NCBI RefSeq assembly: GCF_005696555.1
Contig: NZ_CP040005.1
Span: 434,001 to 498,000 of the forward strand
Source of the DNA: Actinomyces sp. oral taxon 171 str. F0337
Lineage (GTDB): Bacteria > Actinomycetota > Actinomycetes > Actinomycetales > Actinomycetaceae
Length of the DNA: 64,000 nt
Direction of reading: 5' to 3'
Both the position numbers and the translations under genes were made by a program. Shown piece by piece: positions 19,674 to 28,341 of this stretch; position 1 is the stretch's first letter; every line of letters begins with the position of its first letter. The notes under the pieces are model-generated. The model searched no databases. It saw only the letters and a program-made list of their open reading frames with translations, and was not told the DNA's origin.

Positions 19674-20990
19674 GTGAAGATCCTGCTCCTCGGCTCCGGC
19701 GCGCGCGAGCACGCCCTGGCCCGTGCCCTCGCCCGTGATCCGCAGACCACCGAGCTCATCGTCGCCCCTGGAAACCCCGGCACCTCGGCCATCGCCACGA
19801 ACCTCAACATCGACCCCAGCGTCCCGGAGGAGGTCGTGGCCCTGGCTACGCAGATGAAGGCCGACCTCGTCGTCGTCGGCCCCGAGGCGCCCCTGGTCGC
19901 CGGTGTCGCCGACGCCGTGCGCGACGCCGGGATCCCCTGCTTCGGCCCCGGCGCCGAGGCCGCCCGCCTGGAGGGCTCGAAGGCCTTCGCCAAGGAGATC
20001 ATGACCGCCGCAGGCGTCCCCACCGCCGAGGCCGCCGTGTGCACCACTGAGGCCGAGCTGGCCGCCGCCCTGGACCGCTTCGGGGCGCCCTACGTCGTCA
20101 AGGAGGACGGCCTGGCCGCAGGCAAGGGCGTCGTCGTCACCGACGAGCTCCCCGTCGCCCTGGCCCACGGCCGCGCCTGCCTGACCCGCGGCAGCGGTCG
20201 CGTCGTCGTCGAGGACTACCTAGACGGCCCCGAGGCCTCCGTGTTCTGCGTGTGCGACGGCGCCACCGTCCGCCCCCTGGCCCCCGCCCAGGACTTCAAG
20301 CGCCTCCTCAACGGCGATGCCGGCCCCAACACCGGCGGCATGGGCGCCTACTCCCCACTGCCCTGGGCCCCGGCCGACCTGGCCGAGCAGGTGGTGCACG
20401 AGGTCGCCCAACCCGTCATCGACGAGATGGCCCGCCGTGGCAGCAGCTTCATCGGCCTGCTCTACTGCGGCCTGGCCCTGACCGGACGCGGCCTGCGCGT
20501 CGTCGAGTTCAACGTCCGATTCGGCGACCCCGAGACCCAGGCCGTCCTGGCCCGCCTGACCTCCTCCCTGCCCGAGCTCCTCCACGCCGCCGCCACCGGC
20601 CTCCTCGCCGAGGCCCCCGAGCCCACCTGGTCCGAGCAGTGCGCCGTCGACGTCGTCATCGCGGCCCCCGGCTACCCCGGAACCGTCACCACCGGCGGCA
20701 CCATCACCGGGATCGAGGCCGCCGAGGAGCTCGACGACGTCCACGTGCTGCATGCCGGCACCGGCACCACCGAGGGCGGGGAGCTGGTCGTCATCGGAGG
20801 TCGGGTCCTGTCCGTCGTCGCCCTGGGGCCAACCGTCGAGGCGGCGCGGGAACGCGCCTACGAGGCCGTCGAGCGCATCGAGCTCGAGGGCGCCCAGTAC
20901 CGCACCGACATCGCTCACGCGGCCAGCGCCGACAGTGCTGGCAGCGCTGGCAGCGCCGATGGGGCCGACAGGGGTGACGGGGCCGAGTAG
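19674..20990 (+). CDS. purD: Phosphoribosylamine-glycine ligase (GAR synthetase)
   Basis: This is step 2 of purine synthesis: phosphoribosylamine plus glycine plus ATP gives GAR. The product has 438 residues and an ATP-grasp fold. The opening is MKILLLGSGAREHALARAL, the ATP-binding segment is VKEDGLAAGKGVVV, and the signature is RFGDPETQAVL. A low-complexity tail (ASADSAGSAGSADGADRG) extends beyond the usual end. The start is GTG at 19674 with only a weak ribosome site. purC follows on the same strand after 430 bp, so it probably has its own promoter. Confidence 0.96.
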   Translation: MKILLLGSGAREHALARALARDPQTTELIVAPGNPGTSAIATNLNIDPSVPEEVVALATQMKADLVVVGPEAPLVAGVADAVRDAGIPCFGPGAEAARLEGSKAFAKEIMTAAGVPTAEAAVCTTEAELAAALDRFGAPYVVKEDGLAAGKGVVVTDELPVALAHGRACLTRGSGRVVVEDYLDGPEASVFCVCDGATVRPLAPAQDFKRLLNGDAGPNTGGMGAYSPLPWAPADLAEQVVHEVAQPVIDEMARRGSSFIGLLYCGLALTGRGLRVVEFNVRFGDPETQAVLARLTSSLPELLHAAATGLLAEAPEPTWSEQCAVDVVIAAPGYPGTVTTGGTITGIEAAEELDDVHVLHAGTGTTEGGELVVIGGRVLSVVALGPTVEAARERAYEAVERIELEGAQYRTDIAHAASADSAGSAGSADGADRGDGAE

Positions 20991-21420
20991 GGCCTCCTCG
21001 CCATCGCGACCACGGCCCATGGCTCGCCTTCTGCCGAACCCCCGAAACCGCGCCGTCAGGCACGCCTACGAGGAACGGGGAGCACGACGCGCGCACTTCT
21101 TCCGAGACTAAACGCACACCGGTCTCCGCTTTCCTGAGGGAGATCTGCGGCTCCTCGGCGGTTGGGTGGGGTGTGCGCCGGCTCCGGTGCTGACCCACGT
21201 CAGCGTTTTGTCCGGTCGGTCGGGAGAGGCGGGAGGTGAGATTCGTTCCCATCCCGTCGGTGGGATTTGCTCCGGTCGCAGCCCGACTCCCCTGACGATC
21301 CGACCCGGATGAATGGGCGAGATGGCGCGGTAAGCGGGCGGACGTCCAGTGGTGACTCCCGCAGGCGACGCCGCGGCTCGGAAACGGACACAGGGTGCCC
21401 GCCGATGGCAGGATGGGGGT
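20991..21420 (+). other. 430-bp gap between purD and purC
   Basis: No convincing gene is visible. It holds an inverted pair CGCACACC (21113-21120) and GGTGTGCG (21170-21177), and two similar words, TTTGTCCGGTCG near 21206 and TTTGCTCCGGTCG near 21267. The purC promoter probably lies here. No PurR-type site or riboswitch was recognised. Confidence 0.4.
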
Positions 21421-22371
21421 ATGACTCAGTCCGCGAGCTCCGCCTCAGTCGGTCCCGGAGCCTCAGCATCCGGCTCCCGGCCCCCCGCCGTCCCAGGGTG
21501 GGAGCACCGCTCCAGCGGCAAGGTTCGGGACGTCTACGCCCCCAGCTCCGACGGCCCGTGGGTCGGGCAGGACGTGCTCCTCGTGGTCGCCTCGGACCGT
21601 ATCAGCGCCTACGACCACATCCTGGCCACCCCGATCCCGGACAAGGGGAAGGTCCTCACCGCCCTGAGCGCCTGGTGGTTCGAGCGGCTCGCCGACGTCG
21701 TCCCGGGTCATCTCGTCTCCCTCGACGTTCCCGCCCAGGTCGCCGGGCGTGCCATGATCTGCCGACGACTGGAGATGTACCCCGTGGAGTGCGTGGCCCG
21801 CGGCTACCTCACCGGCTCCGGTCTGGCCGAGTACCGGGGGAGTCGCTCCGTGTGCGACGTGGCCCTGCCCGAGGGACTGACCGAGGCGTCCCGACTGCCC
21901 GAGCCGATCTTCACCCCCGCCGCCAAGGCCGAGCTCGGCGAGCACGACGAGAACGTCTCCTTCGAGCGTGTCATCCAGATGGTGGGGGAGAGCGCCGCCA
22001 CCGCCCTGCGCGAGACCACGTTGGCCCTCTACTCCCGGGCCGCCGAGATCGCCCGGGACCGCGGCATCATCCTGGCCGACACCAAGTTCGAGCTCGGCAC
22101 CGACGCCGGCGGCAACCTGGTCCTGGGCGACGAGGTCCTCACCCCCGACTCCTCCCGCTTCTGGCCGGCCGACGCCTGGGAACCCGGCCGGATCACCCCC
22201 TCCTTCGACAAGCAGTACGTGCGCGACTGGCTCACCTCCCCGGCCTCCGGCTGGGACCGGGACGGAGGTCAGGAGCCCCCGCCCCTGCCCGACGACGTCG
22301 TCGAACGGACCCGGGCCCGCTACCTCGAGGCCTACGAGCGGCTGACCGGTCACCCCCTGGAGCTGTCATGA
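21421..22371 (+). CDS. purC: SAICAR synthetase
   Basis: The enzyme ligates aspartate to CAIR using ATP (purine pathway step 7). The product has 316 residues from ATG 21421; a GTG at 21349 would add 24 residues that do not belong to the family. The marker GKVRDVYAP lies near residue 38, and [11 protein letters not shown] and [12 protein letters not shown] are the substrate-binding motifs. The C-terminal [11 protein letters not shown] is typical of the longer, yeast-like PurC class. The stop overlaps the next ATG as ATGA, so this begins an operon with two membrane-protein genes. Confidence 0.96.
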   Translation: MTQSASSASVGPGASASGSRPPAVPGWEHRSSGKVRDVYAPSSDGPWVGQDVLLVVASDRISAYDHILATPIPDKGKVLTALSAWWFERLADVVPGHLVSLDVPAQVAGRAMICRRLEMYPVECVARGYLTGSGLAEYRGSRSVCDVALPEGLTEASRLPEPIFTPAAKAELGEHDENVSFERVIQMVGESAATALRETTLALYSRAAEIARDRGIILADTKFELGTDAGGNLVLGDEVLTPDSSRFWPADAWEPGRITPSFDKQYVRDWLTSPASGWDRDGGQEPPPLPDDVVERTRARYLEAYERLTGHPLELS

Positions 22372-23048
22372 CCACGACCTCATCCACGTCGGACGTTCCT
22401 GATACCGGGAGCGCCGCACGCGCCTTCAAACCGGGACCGGGCTTCTACATCCTCATCGGCCTCATTGTCCTGACTGTCGTGCTGGCGCTGTCGGCCGCCA
22501 TCACCTCCGCCCTCGGGGCGGCCGGGACATCCCGTGTCCTGGGCGGCATCGCCCTCGTCCTCGTGGGGCTGGGCATGCTCGCCTCCCTGAGGCTCTCCGC
22601 CCGCTCCCTGGTGGTCAATGCCCCCCGTCTGCGACTGGAGCGCAACCGGGTCCGGGTCGCCCGGGCCCGGCAGCTCAGCGAGTCCTCCAAGAACAAGAAG
22701 GGGGCCAGTGGCAAGGGGGCCAAGGGTTCTCAGTCCTCACAGCGGGGCTCAGGGTCCGACGGCGCGCCCCTGCCCGGCACCGATCTGGCGACGCTGACCG
22801 TGCCGGGAACCAAGGTGCTCGTCCCCGAGTCGACCGGTCGGCGAGAGCTGACCACCCTCGACGTGGTATCCGGACCCGTCACCACCGCGCTGGCCGCGAC
22901 GTCATTCGGACGTGCGGCCGATGAGCGCCTGGCCGGGACCTCCACCGGCGAGACCATCATCCGTGTCGGCCAGCTCCTGCTCGGTGCCACCGGTTTCGTG
23001 CTCGTGGCCCTGGGGCTCGCCTCCATCCTGGGACAGGTGATCTCATGA
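22368..23048 (+). CDS. Membrane protein in purC operon
   Basis: The protein has 226 residues. Two membrane segments near the N-terminus ([20 protein letters not shown] and [18 protein letters not shown]) are followed by a charged Ser/Lys/Gly loop ([15 protein letters not shown]). A last helix lies at the C-terminus ([18 protein letters not shown]). The start overlaps the purC stop and the stop overlaps the next start, both as ATGA, so translation is coupled. No family recognised. The tight coupling with purC suggests linked expression but not necessarily a role in purine metabolism. Confidence 0.8.
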   Translation: MTTTSSTSDVPDTGSAARAFKPGPGFYILIGLIVLTVVLALSAAITSALGAAGTSRVLGGIALVLVGLGMLASLRLSARSLVVNAPRLRLERNRVRVARARQLSESSKNKKGASGKGAKGSQSSQRGSGSDGAPLPGTDLATLTVPGTKVLVPESTGRRELTTLDVVSGPVTTALAATSFGRAADERLAGTSTGETIIRVGQLLLGATGFVLVALGLASILGQVIS

Positions 23049-24739
23049 CTCCTCGTGACCGACGTCCCGACAACGAGCAGGGGCCCGTCAACTGGGGCAT
23101 CATGCCCAAGAGGACTCCACGTCCGAAGAGCGCCTCCGCCCGGCCCGGCGGCAGCGGACTGCTTGAGGTCGTCCGCTCCGGCAACAACCCGGCCCCCGCC
23201 GGCTCAGCCGCCTCGGGCACCTCCGGAGTCTCCGCGGCCTCCGCCGCCGGCTCGGCCGACGGCGCCACCGGTGCCCGTGAGGCGGGTGGCGCAGCGGTCA
23301 TGACGGAGGAGGATCTGCGCTCAGCCGCGGCCCAGGCCATCGCCTCAGGAACCGCTGACGCCGTCGACGCCGCCATCGCCATCGACCTGGCTGACGTGTC
23401 TGGTGACGACACCGGCTGGGCCGACTCCGCCCTGTCCGCCGGGTCGCCCGCCTCTCCAGTCGCTCTGCGCGCCGTTGACGGCCCCACCGATACCCCCGGT
23501 GACCACGGTGAGCCCGACCCGGTGGACGATTCGGTCTCCCCCACCGGCAGTGACGGCAGCGCCGCCAGTGCCCCCGGCTCCCCGGCACCCCAGCAGGAGC
23601 GGGCCGCGGCCGCCGTCAGCGCCGACAGCCGCTCGCCACGGCCCGTCGTGCGCCCCACCGCCGTCGAGGGACCGGGTAGCGCGCCCCAGACGGGAGCCAC
23701 CACCACCCGCGTCTTCACCATCTCCCAGGGCAGGCCCGAGGCCGTGCCCAGCGGTGCCCCCGCGGCCTCCACGCCGCCGGCGACTCCGGCATCGGCTGCA
23801 CCGGCTGCACCGACCGCCTCAGCCCCCGATGCCGGAGCCCCCTCCGCCCGCGGCTACCAGGCGCGTCCCAGTGCCGCCCCCACCGCGCCTATGAGCGCAG
23901 CGGCCCAGCCCGACTCCGAGGAGGACGCCGGCATGCTGGCCGAGTCCAGTGCCTGGGAGGCTGCCACCAATGCCCTCGACACAGAGGAGATCAAGGCCCA
24001 GGGAGGCAAGGCCCAGGGAGGCACTGACTGGGGTGTGGGGCGCGGTCCCGCCAAAGGACGCGGCCCCCGCCGTCCCTCCTCAGGACCCGACTGGGGTGTG
24101 GGGCGAGGAAGCGCCAAGAGCTCCAGCGCCAGGACCCGCTCCCCATGGCCCGCAGCCGTGCGCCGCCAGCGCCTGGTCGGCGTGATCTTCGCCCTGCTGG
24201 GGCTGGTCCTGGCCACCGCCTCGGCCATGAATCTGGCCCGCAACGCCGAGGCCGGCCACCCGTGGATCCCACCGTGGCTCGTCGCGGTCCTCGGCGGTGC
24301 CGGGCTGGTGGCCGCCGCCGGCTACCTGGCCTGGGCCGGAGGCACCCCCGTGCGTCGTGAGGCCGAGCGCTGGAAGCCCGGCGTGCTCGACGCCGCCGCC
24401 GGTCTGACCACCGGGTCCGTCAAGGTCCACGACCCCGCCCGGCTGGTGGCCCGCGCTCGCGGACCGCTTCTGCTGGGCACCGCCGAGCGCGGCGACGAGA
24501 CGGCCCCCACCGTGGACTCCGGCCCCACACCGGTCATGGGTACCTCCACCGTCGACCAGTCCATCCACGCCCCCGCAGGTGTTGCCGGCGCCGTGGGTGG
24601 GTTCATGCTCGCCAGCGCCGTGGTCTGTGCCGTCGTCGCCCTCATCCTGGGCTCCAGCTGGCTCATCGCCACTGCCGCTCTCACCCTGGGTGGAGTCGTC
24701 GCCATCCGGCTGGCCGGCGAGTGGCTCGGCCAGGTCTGA
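23045..24739 (+). CDS. Membrane protein with long Ala/Ser/Pro-rich N-terminus
   Basis: The protein has 564 residues. The first 320 or so are low complexity (Ala, Pro, Ser, Thr, Asp) and probably disordered. Just before the membrane part are two copies of DWGVGRG followed by a basic stretch, about 36 residues apart. A related NWGIMPKR sits near the N-terminus, and a short tandem QGGKAQGG precedes the pair. Four membrane helices follow: LVGVIFALLGLVLATASA, LVAVLGGAGLVAAAGYLA, GGFMLASAVVCAVVALIL and IATAALTLGGVVAIRL. It overlaps the previous stop (ATGA). Function unknown. Confidence 0.78.
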   Translation: MTPRDRRPDNEQGPVNWGIMPKRTPRPKSASARPGGSGLLEVVRSGNNPAPAGSAASGTSGVSAASAAGSADGATGAREAGGAAVMTEEDLRSAAAQAIASGTADAVDAAIAIDLADVSGDDTGWADSALSAGSPASPVALRAVDGPTDTPGDHGEPDPVDDSVSPTGSDGSAASAPGSPAPQQERAAAAVSADSRSPRPVVRPTAVEGPGSAPQTGATTTRVFTISQGRPEAVPSGAPAASTPPATPASAAPAAPTASAPDAGAPSARGYQARPSAAPTAPMSAAAQPDSEEDAGMLAESSAWEAATNALDTEEIKAQGGKAQGGTDWGVGRGPAKGRGPRRPSSGPDWGVGRGSAKSSSARTRSPWPAAVRRQRLVGVIFALLGLVLATASAMNLARNAEAGHPWIPPWLVAVLGGAGLVAAAGYLAWAGGTPVRREAERWKPGVLDAAAGLTTGSVKVHDPARLVARARGPLLLGTAERGDETAPTVDSGPTPVMGTSTVDQSIHAPAGVAGAVGGFMLASAVVCAVVALILGSSWLIATAALTLGGVVAIRLAGEWLGQV

Positions 24740-24830
24740 GCCGGCTCGAGCCCGCGCCGGGTCAATGCCCTGGGCCGCATGCGGGTAGTCTTGGGCTGCG
24801 CACTCATCCCGCCTTATCCGAGGAGCACCC

Positions 24831-25085
24831 ATGGGACGCATTGTCGTCGAGGTCATGCCCAAGCCCGAGATCCTTGACCCCCAGGGCAAGGCGGTGGTCG
24901 GAAGTCTTCCCCGCCTCGGGTTCGATCAGTTCACCGGTGTGCGGCAGGGCCGCCGCTTCGAGCTGACCGTGGATGGTCCCGTCACCGAGGAGCATCTGGC
25001 CGCCGCCCGCGAGGCCGCCGACACCCTCCTGTCCAACCCGATCATTGAGGACGTCGTCTCCGTCGCCGCCGACGAGGAGGCCTGA
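24831..25085 (+). CDS. purS: FGAM synthase subunit PurS
   Basis: At 84 residues this is the normal PurS length. PurS dimers bridge PurL and PurQ in the FGAM synthase of bacteria with a short PurL. Typical features are MGRIVVEVMPKPEILDPQGK and the C-terminal LLSNPIIEDV. ATG 24831 has GAGGAG 6 nt upstream. purQ starts 3 nt after its stop. Its PurL partner is encoded at 30128-32488. Confidence 0.95.
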   Translation: MGRIVVEVMPKPEILDPQGKAVVGSLPRLGFDQFTGVRQGRRFELTVDGPVTEEHLAAAREAADTLLSNPIIEDVVSVAADEEA

Positions 25086-25088
25086 GCC

Positions 25089-25811
25089 GTGAGTGAGTCT
25101 CCCAGCAGCCCTTCCGCTGCCCGTATCGGCGTCATCACCTTCCCCGGGACCCTTGACGACGTCGATGCCGCCCGTGCCGTGCGCCTGGCCGGGGCCGAGC
25201 CGGTGAGCCTGTGGCACAAGGACGCCGACCTGCACGGGGTCGATGCCGTCGTCGTGCCCGGCGGCTTCTCATACGGCGACTACCTGCGCTGCGGCGCCAT
25301 CGCCCGCTTCGCCCCCGTCATGGAGGAGGTCGTGGCCGCCGCCGAGCGCGGCATGCCGGTGCTCGGCATCTGCAACGGCTTCCAGATCCTCGCCGAGGCC
25401 CACCTCCTGCCCGGCGCCCTCCTGCGCAATGCGAACCAGCGCTTCATCTGCGTCGAGCAACGCCTGCGCATTGAGAACGCGCAGACCGCCTGGACCAACC
25501 GGTTCACGGCCGGGGAGGAGATCGTCGTTCCCATGAAGAACGGCGAGGGCAACTTCATCGCCTCTCCCGAGGAGCTCGACCGCCTCGAGGGGGAGGGGCT
25601 CGTCGTCTTCCGTTACGTGGGCAACCCCAATGGATCTGCCCGAGACATCGCCGGCGTGCGCAATGAGCGCGGAAACGTCGTCGGACTCATGCCCCACCCC
25701 GAGCACGCCGTCGAGCCCGGTTTCGGTCCCGGCTCGCAGGCGGGCCCGCGTACCGGGACCGATGGCCTGAGGATCTTCCGCTCGGCCATCGACTCACTGC
25801 TGTCCGTCTGA
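25089..25811 (+). CDS. purQ: FGAM synthase glutaminase subunit PurQ
   Basis: This class I glutamine amidotransferase supplies ammonia to PurL. The product has 240 residues from GTG 25089. The catalytic triad is C95 ([10 protein letters not shown]), H203 and E205 ([10 protein letters not shown]). [16 protein letters not shown] is a PurQ signature. The C-terminus has a Gly/Pro-rich insert ([15 protein letters not shown]). It is the last gene of the purC-purQ group; a hairpin overlapping the stop codon ends the transcript. Confidence 0.96.
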   Translation: MSESPSSPSAARIGVITFPGTLDDVDAARAVRLAGAEPVSLWHKDADLHGVDAVVVPGGFSYGDYLRCGAIARFAPVMEEVVAAAERGMPVLGICNGFQILAEAHLLPGALLRNANQRFICVEQRLRIENAQTAWTNRFTAGEEIVVPMKNGEGNFIASPEELDRLEGEGLVVFRYVGNPNGSARDIAGVRNERGNVVGLMPHPEHAVEPGFGPGSQAGPRTGTDGLRIFRSAIDSLLSV

Positions 25812-25848
25812 TGACTGTCAGGTGACACCATCGCCTGACAGTCATCAG
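25808..25848 (+). terminator. Hairpin terminator at purQ stop
   Basis: A perfect 15-bp stem, CTGATGACTGTCAGG at 25808-25822, pairs with 25834-25848 around an 11-nt loop. The left arm includes the purQ stop codon. No U-tract follows. Confidence 0.75.
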
Positions 25849-25877
25849 AGGTGGAAGCCGAATCGCCTCGTGCCAGG

Positions 25878-26249
25878 TTATCCACAGATCCGCCTCGGGC
25901 CTGTGCAGAACTTTGGAGAGGGCGGCGCGACTCCTCGTTCGGACGGCCTGACAGTGACCGCGCTCAGGTTGCACGATGATGAAGAATATGCTGTCCCGAC
26001 CGTCGGGGCGCCGCCGCCGAGCTCCCTTGGGCCGAACGCGACTGATCGGATGATTTTCCCCGATTTTCAGCCAAAACTCTGTCTATAGCGATGATGCCCC
26101 AAGGCTCGCCGCCGGGTTTGTGGGAAGCCTCCAGCGGGATCGCTCACTCGGGTTGGAGGTCTCGAACAGGTCTTGTGCACAGGGCCAGTGGCGACATTCC
26201 ACGAATCCACACACCCCTGCACAAGCTTGTGGATACGACCTGTGGATAA
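25878..26249. other. Cluster of DnaA-box-like 9-mers between convergent genes
   Basis: This gene-free 506-bp gap (25812-26317) lies between the 3' ends of purQ and the DUF2461 gene. It contains exact TTATCCACA at 25878-25886 and its exact reverse, TGTGGATAA, at 26241-26249. Also present are TGTGGATAC at 26228-26236 (one mismatch), TTGTGCACA at 26173-26181 and GAATCCACA at 26203-26211 (two mismatches). A 12-bp palindrome, CACAAGCTTGTG, is at 26220-26231. An AT-richer patch lies at about 26050-26095. Since no promoter is expected between two 3' ends, a DnaA-binding or titration locus is plausible. No dnaA or dnaN is adjacent, so I do not call it oriC. Confidence 0.6.
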
Positions 26250-26317
26250 CTCCGCTCATGGTGTGGTGAGGTCCCTCGGACCGACTCTCCAGCGCGCGTC
26301 TGTCAGCTGCCCGCCGG

Positions 26318-26977
26318 TCAGTGGTTGCGCGGCGAGACGTGCTCGTCGAGCCATGCTCTGAGAGGCTCGACGGCGGCCCAGGTGTCTCGAATCCTCTCGT
26401 GCACCTGGGGAGTGTGCATCCAAGTGTCGGTGGGCCAGTCCTGAACGACTGCGGCCCCTTTCCATCTGAGGAAGTTGATGCGGGGGTGGTCGGTCGACCA
26501 GCCTCGCGGTGCGTTTTTCAATGGCTGGTCGGCGCCGGGTGAGACGGGCAGCCCCTGTGCGGCGAGCTCTTGTGTGAGCTCCTCGAAGCGGATTCCGCTG
26601 ATGTCGGCATCGATGGCGCCCCTGAAGCGGCGAAGTTGGTCGGCGGTCATCCGCATGGCTCCGTAGCCGGTGGTGATACCGGTGGTCGACACACCGAGGT
26701 AGTAGCCGATTCCGCCAGTGGTCTGAGGGGTGCTGGTAGCGCCTGTCCAGAGCTTGTAAGGGGCCTTGTCGCGGGTGAAACGCAGGTCACGGTTGGGGCG
26801 GAACATGCGCAAAGGACCGAACTCTCCGGAAAGCTGGTCAACCAATGCACTCATAGGGGCTTTCACGTCCCGCTGCCAACGCTGCTTGTTGGCATTCCAG
26901 AAGTCCTTCGAGTTGTCCTGCGCCAGGTCGGCGAAGAACTCGAAAAGGGCTGTCGGTAGTCCTTGGAAGGTGCTCAT
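26318..26977 (-). CDS. DUF2461 (TIGR02453-type) protein
   Basis: The protein has 219 residues and is full length for this family. The family's opening is clear: LFEFFADLAQDNSKDFWNAN, then RPNRDLRFTRDKAPYKLWTG and GIGYYLGVSTTG. The biochemical function of the family is not established. It is the last gene of a four-gene minus-strand operon and its ATG overlaps the stop of the TfoX-like gene (ATGA). Confidence 0.9.
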   Translation of the reverse strand: MSTFQGLPTALFEFFADLAQDNSKDFWNANKQRWQRDVKAPMSALVDQLSGEFGPLRMFRPNRDLRFTRDKAPYKLWTGATSTPQTTGGIGYYLGVSTTGITTGYGAMRMTADQLRRFRGAIDADISGIRFEELTQELAAQGLPVSPGADQPLKNAPRGWSTDHPRINFLRWKGAAVVQDWPTDTWMHTPQVHERIRDTWAAVEPLRAWLDEHVSPRNH

Positions 26978-27345
26978 GAATCGTCGCTTCCCGATTGCCC
27001 GCCAGTGACGGCACGGTTGTGGTGCATCGCGACGTCAACCCAGAAGGTGAGGCGGCCGTCGTCGGCGATGGCCTCGGGTGCGACGGTGATCCATCCGGCT
27101 CCCATCTCTCGCCCGGCGCCCATTTGGGCCTGCTGGGCGCCCGGTTCGCCCAGGAGCGTTTCGTGGCGGTCCGCGGCGACGCGCACCAGGAGGTCCCCGG
27201 TCTTCCCGGCGCTGACGATCATCTTGTCGTTGACCATGATCGCGCGCCCTCCGAACATGGAGACCTCGCGCACATCCGGTTCGTTATCGACCAGCGCGCG
27301 GACGCGCTGAACGAGGTGGTGCTGCTCGGGTGTCATGGATGCCAT
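26974..27345 (-). CDS. TfoX N-terminal-domain protein
   Basis: The protein has 123 residues: a single TfoX/Sxy N-terminal domain without the C-terminal domain of true competence regulators. Diagnostic segments are EVSMFGGRAIMVNDKMIVSA and GDLLVRVAADRHETLL. It is commonly found beside SRPBCC and ArsR genes, as here. A role in competence should not be assumed. It starts 21 nt after the upstream SRPBCC gene. Confidence 0.85.
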   Translation of the reverse strand: MASMTPEQHHLVQRVRALVDNEPDVREVSMFGGRAIMVNDKMIVSAGKTGDLLVRVAADRHETLLGEPGAQQAQMGAGREMGAGWITVAPEAIADDGRLTFWVDVAMHHNRAVTGGQSGSDDS

Positions 27346-27366
27346 CGCTTCGTCTCCCGTTGATGG

Positions 27367-27801
27367 TCAGTCGGTCAAGGGCTGCCAGTGGTCCGGGCCG
27401 GCGTCCCCTCCCGCACCGGCGACCTTGAGGCGGGGCATGAAGTGGGCCCAGCCGTGCGCGTGCCCGCGGACCTCGGACTCCGGCAGGTCGAGGTGGCGCA
27501 GGTCCACACGTGTGCCGCCAGTGATCGGCGTCAGGATGAACTCGACCTTGGAAGCGCCGGTGGGCAGCTCGTCACTGCCGGCGAATCCCCACGAGACCAC
27601 CACGCGCTGGAAGGGCTCAACCACGAGGTACTCGCCCCGCACGGGGTAGCCGGCAATGTCGACCGCGAACCGGCCGCCCGGCGTCGGATCGAGATTGGCG
27701 TACTGCCCCATCCACGCCGTCATGCCCTTGTTGGTGGTGAGGTACTCGAAGACCGCCTGCGGGGGTGCCTCGATCTCGATGGAGTCCTGAAACTCAGCCA
27801 T
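27367..27801 (-). CDS. SRPBCC (AHSA1-like) protein
   Basis: The start is ATG 27801, giving 144 residues; the longer frame upstream is the ArsR gene read out of frame. The fold opens MAEFQDSIEIEAPPQAVFEY and continues GYPVRGEYLVVEPFQRVVVS and GTRVDLRHLDLP. Proteins of this type bind hydrophobic ligands in a helix-grip pocket; the ligand is unknown. The first 8 nt overlap the end of arsR. The ArsR-SRPBCC pairing is a common two-gene arrangement. Confidence 0.88.
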   Translation of the reverse strand: MAEFQDSIEIEAPPQAVFEYLTTNKGMTAWMGQYANLDPTPGGRFAVDIAGYPVRGEYLVVEPFQRVVVSWGFAGSDELPTGASKVEFILTPITGGTRVDLRHLDLPESEVRGHAHGWAHFMPRLKVAGAGGDAGPDHWQPLTD

Positions 27802-28156
27802 GCTGTTTCTCCTCCCGCTGCTCGACGGCGGACTTGAGGGCCGCCAGCCTCTCGGGCCAGAAGTCGTCGAGGTAGGAGCGCACCGCCGCGAGCCCGTCCG
27901 TGTTGAGTGCGTACAGGCGGCGCGTGTGATCGGTGGTGACGGTCGCCAGCCCCGCCTTCTGAAGAGTCCGGAGATGATGCGAGGCAGTCTGCTGTGACAG
28001 TCCAACTGCCTGTGCGACGGCGCCGACGGGCTGCGGTTCTGAACGGATGACGCGCAGGATCGCCCGACGGTTCCCGTCAGCCAACGCCCGCAGCGTCATA
28101 TCGACGTCGATCGCCTCTGGTACTCCCACGCGCTCCTCCTCGGTTGACGTCCCCAC
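27794..28156 (-). CDS. ArsR-family transcriptional regulator
   Basis: This 120-residue winged helix-turn-helix contains LRALADGNRRAILRVI and the recognition region VGLSQQTASHHLRTLQKAGL. The metal-binding ELCVC motif of ArsR/SmtB sensors is absent, as in most regulators paired with SRPBCC proteins. The frame begins at GTG 28156, which lacks a ribosome site and could be leaderless. A GTG nine codons later, preceded by GAGGAG, is an alternative. It is probably the first gene and autoregulator of a four-gene operon down to 26318. Confidence 0.88.
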   Translation of the reverse strand: MGTSTEEERVGVPEAIDVDMTLRALADGNRRAILRVIRSEPQPVGAVAQAVGLSQQTASHHLRTLQKAGLATVTTDHTRRLYALNTDGLAAVRSYLDDFWPERLAALKSAVEQREEKQHG

Positions 28157-28162
28157 ACTAAC

Positions 28163-28178
28163 ACAAATGAATGTTTGT
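28163..28178 (-). promoter_or_regulatory. Candidate ArsR operator
   Basis: ACAAATGAATGTTTGT forms a dyad with ACAAA/TTTGT arms, 6 bp upstream of the first possible arsR start, in a locally AT-rich stretch. Position and symmetry suggest autoregulation. This is inference. Confidence 0.4.
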
Positions 28179-28341
28179 ACTCATAGGTGCTTGTGTGTTG
28201 GAGGTGGCGTCGAAGCATGACCTCCGGCGCCCAGTGCGGGAGCTGGAAGAGTTTAGGCAGGGGAAGTCGCTGCCAGTGCCGGGGTGAGGGCGCCTGACTG
28301 TCTCGCCCGCGCCCCGCGGAGTCGCTCAGGCTCGCGGCTTG

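Noticed and set aside
25812-26317. Chromosomal origin (oriC)
   Set aside because: DnaA-box-like words are present, but dnaA, dnaN, rpmH and gyrB are not adjacent; kept only as a DnaA-box cluster.
25822-26361. Small open frames in the purQ-DUF2461 gap
   Set aside because: No start-site support or protein-like composition; they overlap the terminator and the DnaA-box words.
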